NCBI GenBank assembly: GCA_017792445.1 | Contig: CP051232.1 | Span: 1-64,000, forward strand | Direction: 5' to 3' | Source of the DNA: Maritimibacter sp. | GTDB taxonomy: Bacteria; Pseudomonadota; Alphaproteobacteria; Rhodobacterales; Rhodobacteraceae | DNA: 64,000 bases | Part shown: piece by piece, positions 27,658 through 34,519 of the stretch | How the letters are laid out: each line of letters starts with the position of its first letter | How positions within the stretch are numbered: position 1 is the stretch's first letter | Program-made: the position numbers and the translations under genes | The notes under the pieces: generated by a model | Seen by the model: only the letters and a program-made list of their open reading frames with translations | Databases searched by the model: none | Told to the model about the DNA's origin: nothing

Positions 27658-29520
27658 CTATTCGGGGATCGCGAAGACCTGTCCCGGATAGATCCAGTGC
27701 GGGTCGCGGATACGCTCTTTGTTGGCCTCGAACACGCGGACATACAGCATGCCGTCGCCGTAGCGCTTGGACGCGATGCCCCAAAGCGTATTACCCGGCT
27801 GGACGGTCAGAAGTTCCGGCCGCGGCGCATCCGCGTCGCCGCCGCTGCGCGAGGTTTCCAGCGCCGCAAGAAGCTCGGGCTCTTCGCGCTTGAACGGCGT
27901 CTCGACCCGCGACACGACCGCGCCCTCGGCGTCCAGTTCGTCGACGCGCAGCGTGTAGATGCCGGTGTCGATGTCGGGCAGATCCATGGTCCATTGGCCG
28001 TCCACACCGATCTCGGTCGTCTTGACCGGGCGGTTGTCGATGTAGACCCGCACGAAGCCGCCGCTGCCGCCCCGCCCGCCGACGGCGACGTCGCCCTCGG
28101 GGTCATAGGTGATGGTGTCGATTTCCACCGTCGGGTTCGGCCGGGTTTCGGCCCCGCCGGATTGCAGCACGCGGATGCCGGTGTCGTCGGCCAGCAGCAC
28201 CGAAGGCGCGGCAGGCACGTCGGGCGCGTTGCCGTTGTCCGGCACCTGCGGAGCTTCCGAGGCGGCGGCCACGTCGGGCGCGACGATCTCGGGAGCCTCC
28301 GGCGCAGAGACGTCGGGCGCCGACGATGCGTCCGCCGTTTCGACTGCCGTTTCGGCCGCCATTTCAGCTGGGGCGCTGTCCTCGGTCGTTGTGGCCTCTG
28401 CCGTGGCTTCCGGCGCTGTCTCTGCGCTGTCCGGCGCGGTGGTGTCGGTTGCCGTGTCGACCGAAGCGGGGTCTTCCGAGGTCTCGTCCGCCGCCGCCGT
28501 CTCGTCGCTGTCGGGCCCCGGCTCTCCGGTCAAACCGTCCGCCAGCGCCTCTACGGCAGCGCCAGCGCCCGCGACCACGGTGCCCGCGACGGTGGCGGCG
28601 ATGTCGCCGCCCTCGCCCTCTGTCTCTGCGGCATCGGCCATGTCGGCGCTGTCGGCGCTGTCTGGCACGTCCGCGTCCATGTCCTTGGCGGCAGCCGTCT
28701 CGGTATCTGCCGCCGTGTCTGCACCCGTGTCTTCAGCCGTGTCCGTTTCGTCTGCCCCCGCCATCTCGACCGCATCCGGTGCGGTGTCGCCGTCGGTGGA
28801 GACCTCGGCCACATCGGCAGGCGGCGTGGTGGCGACGTCGGGCTCGACGCCTTCCGGCGCCTCTGCCACCGGTTCGTCGGGTGCGGTGGTGTCCGGGGTA
28901 TCAGAGACAACGACGTCCGGCGCTGCGTCAGTCGCCGCGCCTTCGGGCAGGCCCGCCACTTCGGGCGCGGCGCCCGCAGGGGCGGGTTGCAGGATCACCG
29001 TCGCGACCGACGGTACCTTGCCCAACCCTTCGGCTTCCATCTCAAGGCTCATCACGCGCGGGACATCCGCGGGCGGGACCGAGAACATCGACACGAAGTT
29101 GCCGTCCGTCCCGGCTGGCGTCTTCGAGACTTCGACCCCGTCCAGAAGAATGGTCACGTCGGCCTCGGGCGTCGCGCGGCCCGCGATCAGTGCGTTGCCC
29201 TCCGCATCCACGCGGACCACGTCGAAGACCGGCGGTTCCGTTTCCGGGGCTTCCGGCGGCTCTGGCGTTTCGGGGGCGGTCTCTGTGACCGCCTCGGGCT
29301 CGGCGTCCGGCGTCTCGGACGCGGCGGTTTCGTCTACGTCGGGCGTGTCCGCGACCGGTGTGTCGGCGCTCGACACTTCGGCCACGTCCTCGTCGCCTGC
29401 GGGCATGTCCGGCGCGACCAGTCGCCAGCCGCCATACCCAAGCGCCCCGGCGATCAACACGACGATCACAGCCCCCGCCGCACGGCCCCCACCGACCACA
29501 GATCCGATACTCGACAGCAT
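27658..29520 (-). CDS. Membrane-anchored LysM protein with long acidic low-complexity region
   Basis: 620 residues. One membrane helix (about 15-33, AGAVIVVLIAGALGYGGWRL) anchors the protein, so most of it should be periplasmic. About residues 40-130 and 190-430 are acidic low-complexity regions rich in Ala, Asp, Glu, Thr, Pro and Val. Blocks of folded sequence (EGNALIAGRATPEADVTILLDGVEV and VDGQWTMDLPDIDTGIYTLRVDELDAEG) resemble bacterial Ig-like modules. The C-terminus is a LysM domain (ELLTVQPGNTLWGIASKRYGDG...VFAIPE), binding peptidoglycan. The ATG at 29520 follows TTGGAGAG; a GTG 15 bases earlier overlaps that site. Confidence 0.85.
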   Translation of the reverse strand: MLSSIGSVVGGGRAAGAVIVVLIAGALGYGGWRLVAPDMPAGDEDVAEVSSADTPVADTPDVDETAASETPDAEPEAVTETAPETPEPPEAPETEPPVFDVVRVDAEGNALIAGRATPEADVTILLDGVEVSKTPAGTDGNFVSMFSVPPADVPRVMSLEMEAEGLGKVPSVATVILQPAPAGAAPEVAGLPEGAATDAAPDVVVSDTPDTTAPDEPVAEAPEGVEPDVATTPPADVAEVSTDGDTAPDAVEMAGADETDTAEDTGADTAADTETAAAKDMDADVPDSADSADMADAAETEGEGGDIAATVAGTVVAGAGAAVEALADGLTGEPGPDSDETAAADETSEDPASVDTATDTTAPDSAETAPEATAEATTTEDSAPAEMAAETAVETADASSAPDVSAPEAPEIVAPDVAAASEAPQVPDNGNAPDVPAAPSVLLADDTGIRVLQSGGAETRPNPTVEIDTITYDPEGDVAVGGRGGSGGFVRVYIDNRPVKTTEIGVDGQWTMDLPDIDTGIYTLRVDELDAEGAVVSRVETPFKREEPELLAALETSRSGGDADAPRPELLTVQPGNTLWGIASKRYGDGMLYVRVFEANKERIRDPHWIYPGQVFAIPE

Positions 29521-29621
29521 TTCTCTCTCCAACACCGCCCGGCACCCCCGGCGGGCGGTTGAGCGACTCTACCAACCCGGCTATCTGTGGTCAAAACTCA
29601 TTGCCGCGAGGGCTATATCTG

Positions 29622-30176
29622 GTGTCCGTTCCCCCTTCTGTTTGTGTCTTTTGCGGCTCACGCAACGGCACGAAACCCGAATACGTGCAATCCGCCAAAG
29701 ATCTGGGCCGTTTGATGGCCGAGGAAGGCTGGCGTCTGGTCTATGGCGCGGGCGATGTCGGCCTGATGGGCGCAGTCTCCCGCGCGGCGCAGGACGCGGG
29801 CGGATCGACCTTCGGCGTGATCCCGGTACACCTGCTGGCGCGCGAGATGGCCAAACGCGATCTGGGCAGCTTCATCATCACCGAGAACATGCACGAGCGT
29901 AAAAAGGTCATGTTCATGAACTCGGACGCGATTGTCGTGCTGCCCGGCGGCGCGGGCTCGCTGGACGAGTTCTTCGAGGTGCTGACCTGGCGCCAGCTGA
30001 CGCTGCACGCCAAGCCGATCTACCTTGTCGATGTCGAGGGCTACTGGCAGCCGCTGATCGCCCTGATCGACCAGACCATCAACGAGGGCTTCGCCGACAA
30101 GTCCTTGCGGGACTTCTACGTGGTGGTCGATACCGTGGACGAACTGGTCGCCGCCCTGCGCGCCGACCTTTCGTGA
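29622..30176 (+). CDS. LOG-family protein (Rossmann-fold nucleotide hydrolase)
   Basis: 184 residues of the LOG/TIGR00730 family. PGGAGSLDEFFEVLTW is the PGGxGTxxE active-site motif with Ser in place of Thr, and YGAGDVGLMGAVSRAA is the nucleotide-binding GGGxxGLMG loop with one Gly to Ala change. These enzymes release free base from nucleoside monophosphates (cytokinin activation in plants), with unclear bacterial roles. The GTG at 29622 behind GAGGG gives VSVPPSVCVFCGSRNGT; upstream in-frame residues are antisense to the LysM gene. The last 61 bases overlap the convergent RarD gene. Confidence 0.85.
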   Translation: MSVPPSVCVFCGSRNGTKPEYVQSAKDLGRLMAEEGWRLVYGAGDVGLMGAVSRAAQDAGGSTFGVIPVHLLAREMAKRDLGSFIITENMHERKKVMFMNSDAIVVLPGGAGSLDEFFEVLTWRQLTLHAKPIYLVDVEGYWQPLIALIDQTINEGFADKSLRDFYVVVDTVDELVAALRADLS

Positions 30177-31057
30177 CGCACCGCCCACACTGAGTAAATC
30201 GCCAGCGCCACCCAGATCAGCGGGAAGGCGATGGCGTGCCAGCGGGTGAAGGGCTCGGCGAACAGCACGGTGGCGACAAGAAACTGAAGGGTCGGGTTCA
30301 GGTACTGCACCAGCCCCACCGTCGCCATCGTCACCCGCCGCGAGGCGTAGGAAAACAGGATCAGCGGCACCGCGGTCAGCGGCCCCGAGACGATCAGCAA
30401 CAGGCTGTCCGACCAGTCATGCCCGAAGGTGCCAAGGGTCTCGCCCGTCAGGCCGGTCCAGCCCCGCGCATGGACGCCCCACAGCCAGACCACGGCCAGC
30501 GGCACCAGCAGCAGGACTTCGGCCGAGACCGACACCACGGGCCCCGCGTTCACGTATTTCTTGATGACGCCGTAGAAGCCGAACAAAAGCGCCAGTCCGA
30601 TCGAGATCCATGGCGCCGCGCCCAGCCCCCAAGTCAGCACCCCGACCCCCGCCGCGGCCAGCACCACCGCGGCCGCCTGCGCGGGCTTCAGTGTTTCGCG
30701 GTAAAAGACCATCCCCAGCACGACCGATACGAGCGGGAAGATGTAATAGCCCAGCGACGCCTCGGTCACGCGGTCGATCTGGACGGAATAGATGAACAGC
30801 AGCCAGTTGCACGAGATCAGGGTCGCGGCGGCAGCGATGGCGGCCAGGTCCGAAGGCCGCGACAGCAGCGCGCGGACCTCGTGCAGACGCCGCTGCACCA
30901 TCAGCACAAGCCCGAAGAACACCAGCGACCAGATGGTCCGGTGCGCCAGCACCTCGAGCGGCGGCACATGGGCCAGCATCTTGTAGTAGATCGGGACAAG
31001 GCCCCACATGATTGACGCGACCGCTACCGCGATCGCGCCTTTCGTTCCGTCCGACAT
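30116..31057 (-). CDS. rarD: RarD-type EamA transporter
   Basis: 313 residues, ten membrane helices. The N-terminus KGAIAVAVASIMWGLVPIYYKMLAHVPPLEVLAHRTIWS is the RarD signature with the conserved AHR segment and LISCNWLLFIYSV follows. The C-terminus ends in HERSARRAATSSSTVSTTT. In characterised members it affects chloramphenicol sensitivity; the substrate is unknown. The last 61 bases are shared with the 3' end of the LOG gene on the opposite strand, and the last 20 or so residues are encoded there. The low-complexity S/T tail fits a read-through of an older stop. Confidence 0.87.
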   Translation of the reverse strand: MSDGTKGAIAVAVASIMWGLVPIYYKMLAHVPPLEVLAHRTIWSLVFFGLVLMVQRRLHEVRALLSRPSDLAAIAAAATLISCNWLLFIYSVQIDRVTEASLGYYIFPLVSVVLGMVFYRETLKPAQAAAVVLAAAGVGVLTWGLGAAPWISIGLALLFGFYGVIKKYVNAGPVVSVSAEVLLLVPLAVVWLWGVHARGWTGLTGETLGTFGHDWSDSLLLIVSGPLTAVPLILFSYASRRVTMATVGLVQYLNPTLQFLVATVLFAEPFTRWHAIAFPLIWVALAIYSVWAVRHERSARRAATSSSTVSTTT

Positions 31058-31130
31058 CGCATACTCCGTTCCCGCGCCACAGGCGCCCGGATGGCCGCGA
31101 TGTCAACCCGTCGACCCTTGTCGGCAGGTC

Positions 31131-31580
31131 TCAGGCGAACTCGGTCGCCAGCATCTGCTCGACCTTGTCGAGCGGGTGGTTGGTCAGGTCTTTCGGCACT
31201 TCGGCGATCACCCGCTGCGAGACCTCCTTGTGCATCTTGTCGCGCAACTCGCCCAGCGTCTTGGGCGCGGCGCAGATCACAAGACGGTCGAACCGGCCCT
31301 TGTGCGCCAGCTTGTACAGGATGTCGGCCAGATCGTCGGCGAAGCGTTCCTTCGCCAGTTCATGCCAATCGGTGTCGTCCAAGGCCGACCGCTGCCCCGC
31401 GCCGTTGTCGGCCATGCGGCCGGGGCGGTTGGCGGATTGCTCGCGATCCGAGGGGTTGTCCTGTTCCTCGATGCGCACGACATTCAGGTCAAGGTTCACC
31501 TCGTCCAGATCGTTGCGCAGAAACAGCGCCTTCTCGCCGTCGGCGATCAGCACCCATGTGCCGTTGCGGATATCGGTCAT
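31131..31580 (-). CDS. Host attachment family protein
   Basis: 149 residues: GTWVLIADGEKALFLRNDLDE, DDTDWHELAKERFADDLADILYK, FDRLVICAAPKTLGELRDKMHKEVSQRVIAEVPKDLTNHPLDKVEQML. These blocks, notably VICAAPKTLGELR and KDLTxHP, are typical of the Host_attach family first linked to attachment in Agrobacterium; its release-factor-like fold suggests a translation or RNA role. The ATG at 31580 overlaps the upstream small gene by one base; a GTG three bases earlier would be inside it. RBS is GAGAAGG. Confidence 0.84.
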   Translation of the reverse strand: MTDIRNGTWVLIADGEKALFLRNDLDEVNLDLNVVRIEEQDNPSDREQSANRPGRMADNGAGQRSALDDTDWHELAKERFADDLADILYKLAHKGRFDRLVICAAPKTLGELRDKMHKEVSQRVIAEVPKDLTNHPLDKVEQMLATEFA

Positions 31581-31810
31581 CACACCTTCTCCTTGTCGCC
31601 GCTGCCGTTCTGGTCCTGTGCCAGCGGGCGGGTGTTGCCCGCCGAGGTCTCGTCGTACCGCTTGCCTTCGTCGCGGGTGCCGACCTTGCGCTGGATCTCG
31701 CCACCGTTGCGGCCTTGACCGGACGGGGCCGGGTCCATGTCTTCGGGCTTCTGGCCGAGGATTTCCTCGGTCTCGCGGTGCCCGTCATTGGATCTTGCAC
31801 GCTCTGCCAT
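31580..31810 (-). CDS. Small hydrophilic protein paired with the host attachment gene
   Basis: 76 residues, strongly hydrophilic and probably disordered: MAERARSNDGHRETEEILGQ, then KPEDMDPAPSGQGRNGGEIQ and RKVGTRDEGKRYDETSAGNT. No known domain. The TGA shares one A with the ATG of the following gene, a coupling that suggests a joint role. GAGGAACC-type ribosome-binding sequence (AAAGGAGGAACC on the reverse strand) is present at 31811-31822. Its composition resembles small stress-related proteins of alphaproteobacteria, but I cannot assign it. Confidence 0.75.
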   Translation of the reverse strand: MAERARSNDGHRETEEILGQKPEDMDPAPSGQGRNGGEIQRKVGTRDEGKRYDETSAGNTRPLAQDQNGSGDKEKV

Positions 31811-31878
31811 ATCGGTTCCTCCTTTGCTTTGAGGACCAACGCAGCGGCTGCGGGACGTGTTCCATAGCGGGCCGCGCA

Positions 31879-32790
31879 TCAGGCGCGATGCAGCCGATCC
31901 ACGTCCGGCTGTGCGGCCTTCCGCGCCCAGTCGCGGAACAGGCGCACCTTCGGGTCCTCCCAACGTGACCGCTCTCCCACGAGACAGACGTCGCCATAGC
32001 TGGCCTTACAGGCCAGGTCCGGGAACGGCGCCACAAGCGCGCCCGTTTCAAGCTCGTCGCGGCATAGAACGAGGTCCGCCATCACCACCCCTGCCCCCAT
32101 CACCGCCGCCTTCACCGCCATGTCGAGGTTCGGAAAGGTGTCGCCTGACGTCTCGGACACGCCTTTCACCGGGTAGGTCGCCAGCCAGTCACGCCAGTCG
32201 GTGCGGCGGGGGGTGTCGTGCAGAAGCGTAGCGTCGGCCAGCCCCTCCGGCCCCGAGGCACGCAGGCTTTCCGCCATCGCGGGGGTGCAGATGGGCGTCA
32301 TCAACACCGGAAACACCGTCTCGACCGCGATACGGGCGTCGTTGCGCGGCCACTTCGAGACCGAAAAGCCGATGTCGTACTCGGTATTGTCGAACCCCGA
32401 CAACGTGTGGAAATCGGTGGTCAGCCTGACGCGGATGTCCGGGTGGCAGGTGCGGAAGTCATCCAGCCGCGGCATCAGCCACCGCAATGATGTGGCGGGC
32501 GGGCACAGGATGCGAAGCTCCTGCGCGTCCCGGGATATGCGTTCCACCCCCAAGACGATGTCCCGGAAAGCGCGTTCCAGCACCGGCTGCAGGTTCCGCC
32601 CCGCTTCGGTCAGCGCGACGCCCTTCGCGTGGCGGCGGAACAGCTGCACGCCAAGATGATCCTCCAGCAGCTTGATATGCCGGCTGACCGCGCCGCGGGT
32701 GACGTGCAGTTCCTCGGCGGCGGCGATGTAGCCTTCGTGGCGGGCGGCGGCCTCGAAGGCGCGAAGGGCGTTCAGCGGTGGCAGGCGCAT
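31879..32790 (-). CDS. LysR-family transcriptional regulator (GcvA-like)
   Basis: 303 residues. The winged helix-turn-helix is RLPPLNALRAFEAAARHEGYIAAAEELHVTRGAVSRHIKLLEDHLGVQLFRR, close to the GcvA/AmpR-type subgroup. The effector-binding domain contains LRILCPPATSLRWLMPRL and the MAVKAAVMGAGVVMADLVL block. It is divergently oriented from the small gene at 32907, leaving 116 bases between, so that gene is a candidate target. Sensed ligand is unknown. Confidence 0.9.
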   Translation of the reverse strand: MRLPPLNALRAFEAAARHEGYIAAAEELHVTRGAVSRHIKLLEDHLGVQLFRRHAKGVALTEAGRNLQPVLERAFRDIVLGVERISRDAQELRILCPPATSLRWLMPRLDDFRTCHPDIRVRLTTDFHTLSGFDNTEYDIGFSVSKWPRNDARIAVETVFPVLMTPICTPAMAESLRASGPEGLADATLLHDTPRRTDWRDWLATYPVKGVSETSGDTFPNLDMAVKAAVMGAGVVMADLVLCRDELETGALVAPFPDLACKASYGDVCLVGERSRWEDPKVRLFRDWARKAAQPDVDRLHRA

Positions 32791-32906
32791 GGCGGGCTCA
32801 TGGATCAGTTTTCCTAACCCATGATACGCGAAATAGTGGTTTGCGGCAATTGATCGGCGTTCGGTATTTTCAAGGCATCCTTAGATGATATTGAAGGAAT
32901 AGCCAC

Positions 32907-33173
32907 ATGACCGAAGCGATTTGCGACTCCAGACTTGCCCGCCCCCGCCAATCCATCCTTGGCCGCGTTCGGGCATGGATCAGGAAACCTGCCAAAACCG
33001 AAGATCCCTATGCCGGACTCGGCGCGCTGCCACCGCATTTGCTAAGCGACATAGGCTTCTCTGCATTGCCCGAAAAAAGCACTTGCCAGGCGACCATTTG
33101 GACCCGGGACGGCGTAACCGTGCTGCACCACAACGTCCTGCCCGGCGCCGACGCGATCCTGTTCGGGCGGTGA
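32907..33173 (+). CDS. Unrecognised 88-residue protein divergent from a LysR regulator
   Basis: 88 residues: MTEAICDSRLARPRQSILGR followed by a basic/helical region and PYAGLGALPPHLLSDIGFS, which recalls the helical DUF1127 motif (LxxLxxxLLxDIGL). The remainder, TCQATIWTRDGVTVLHHNVLPGADAILFGR, has no match I recognise. A GAAGGAA ribosome-binding site precedes the ATG. Position and spacing opposite the LysR gene suggest it is a regulated target. GC content is somewhat lower at the 5' end. Confidence 0.65.
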   Translation: MTEAICDSRLARPRQSILGRVRAWIRKPAKTEDPYAGLGALPPHLLSDIGFSALPEKSTCQATIWTRDGVTVLHHNVLPGADAILFGR

Positions 33174-33186
33174 CCGCCGCCGCAAA

Positions 33187-33218
33187 CAAAAAGGCCCCGC
33201 GTCCTGTGACGCGAGGCC
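33187..33218 (-). terminator. Intrinsic terminator of sodB
   Basis: On the reverse strand GGCC-CGCGTC-type arms (33208-33218 and 33193-33203) form a stem around a 4-base loop with one bulge on each side, followed by five T (complement of AAAAA at 33188-33192). It lies 24 bases after the sodB stop. Confidence 0.8.
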
Positions 33219-33241
33219 CCTGTTCCGCCGTCAGGCAGAGA

Positions 33242-33841
33242 TCACATGCGCGAAGCGACGTTTTCCCAGCTGACCAGGTTCTCGAGGAAGTTGGTCAGGT
33301 AGGCAGGACGCTTGTTGCGGAAGTCGATGTAGTAGGAATGCTCCCACACGTCGCAGCCCAGCAGAGCGGTCTGGCCGAAGCACAGCGGGTTCACGCCGTT
33401 CTCGGTCTTGGTGACCTTGAGGCCGCCGTCGGTGTCCTTCACCAGCCAGGCCCAGCCCGAGCCGAACTGGCCCGCGCCCGCTGCGGCGAAGTCTTCCTTG
33501 AACTTGTCGACCGAGCCGAAGCTCTCGACCAGCGCCTTTTCCAGCTCGCCGGGCATGCCGGTGCCGCCGGGCGCCATCATCTCCCAGAACTGGTTGTGGT
33601 TCCAGAACTGCGAGGCGTTGTTGAAGATGCCGTTTTGGGCGACGGCGTTCGCGTCGTAGGTGCCCTTGATGATCTCTTCAACCGACTTGCCTTCCCACTC
33701 GGTCCCCGCAATGGCCTTGTTGCCGTTGTCGACGTAAGCCTTGTGGTGGATGTCGTGGTGGTACTCCAGCGTCTCCTTGGACATGCCGCTGTCGGCCAGC
33801 GCGTCATGGGCGTAGGGCAGATCGGGAAGTTCGAAAGCCAT
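33242..33841 (-). CDS. sodB: Superoxide dismutase, Fe type
   Basis: 199 residues. It converts superoxide to oxygen and hydrogen peroxide in the cytoplasm. Metal ligands are His28 (EYHHDIHHKAYV), His82 (NHNQFWEMM), Asp164 and His168 (DVWEHSYYIDFRNKRPAYL). The Gln in NNASQFWNH occupies the position typical of iron enzymes. The start at 33841 gives MAFELPDLPYAHDAL, preceded by AAGGGGA; the upstream in-frame residues are not conserved. It is a single-gene unit with its own terminator. Confidence 0.95.
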   Translation of the reverse strand: MAFELPDLPYAHDALADSGMSKETLEYHHDIHHKAYVDNGNKAIAGTEWEGKSVEEIIKGTYDANAVAQNGIFNNASQFWNHNQFWEMMAPGGTGMPGELEKALVESFGSVDKFKEDFAAAGAGQFGSGWAWLVKDTDGGLKVTKTENGVNPLCFGQTALLGCDVWEHSYYIDFRNKRPAYLTNFLENLVSWENVASRM

Positions 33842-33915
33842 GGGGGTCCCCTTTGTCGTAATAGGAATGATGTCCACGGCACAGAAATGGCATGGAACGC
33901 GTCAGGTCAAGGGGC

Positions 33916-33939
33916 GTGGCCGGGATTTCCCCCGGCCAC
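33916..33939 (-). terminator. Probable terminator of the soxDAG transcript
   Basis: GTGGCCGGG (33916-33924) and CCCGGCCAC (33931-33939) form a perfect 9-base stem with a 6-base loop, 8 bases downstream of the soxG stop on the reverse strand. No T-run follows, so the assignment rests on position and stem strength. Confidence 0.5.
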
Positions 33940-33946
33940 CCGCGCG

Positions 33947-34519
33947 TCAATCGCGCCAATACCCGACCTCGCTGCCCGGAATTGCCGCTGTTTTCAAAAG
34001 CTCGTGGACGTATCCGGCGACCGAGCGGAAGCAGACAAGCACAAAGCGGTTGTCCGTTTCGCACAGAACCGCCGCCGGCACCTGCGCCAGCCGGGTGCGG
34101 CGGAAGCTGCCGGGCCCGAACACGGACGGCGCAAGGTCGGCGGGCGTCAGCTTGCCCAGCACCTCGCGGGCGTCCACCCCGTCGACGGCGAAGACCGCGC
34201 GGGCGTCCGAGATGTCGGCGACAAGGTGATGCGTCCCGGCCAGCGCCTTGCCGATGCTGTCGACGTGACCCGCGACCTCGGCATAGGGGCACATCAGCAG
34301 CAGTTCGTCCGGCGACATCCAGAAGATGCCCCTGCCGTTCTCGAAGCTTGCGCCCGTCTGTCCGGGCATCGCCAGCGGCACGGCGGCGGTGACCGCCGAT
34401 TGCAGCGCGCCGTCCGACAGATCGCCGCGCACCACGATCATGCCCTGCGGCGGCAGGACCTGAACCTCGGCAAAGCCCGCGTAGGTTCCGGGCTGAAGAG
34501 CGCCAACCGGATCATACAT
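33947..34519 (-). CDS. soxG: Sarcosine oxidase gamma subunit
   Basis: 190 residues: MYDPVGALQPGTYAGFAEVQ, GIFWMSPDELLLMCPYAEV, HHLVADISDARAVFAVDGVDAREVLGKLTPADLAPSVF, and FRRTRLAQVPAAVLCETDNRFVLVCFRS. These blocks match the SoxG family, structurally related to GcvT. It is the smallest-but-one subunit of the heterotetrameric enzyme, at the alpha-beta interface. Its start overlaps the end of soxA by 8 bases. Last gene of the cluster. Confidence 0.93.
   Translation of the reverse strand: MYDPVGALQPGTYAGFAEVQVLPPQGMIVVRGDLSDGALQSAVTAAVPLAMPGQTGASFENGRGIFWMSPDELLLMCPYAEVAGHVDSIGKALAGTHHLVADISDARAVFAVDGVDAREVLGKLTPADLAPSVFGPGSFRRTRLAQVPAAVLCETDNRFVLVCFRSVAGYVHELLKTAAIPGSEVGYWRD

Noticed and set aside
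27595-29562. 655- and 597-codon open frames on the forward strand across the LysM gene
   Set aside because: They are complement shadows of an Ala/Asp/Glu/Thr-rich reading frame, giving repetitive Arg/Gly or Ser/Ala/Val sequence with no fold.
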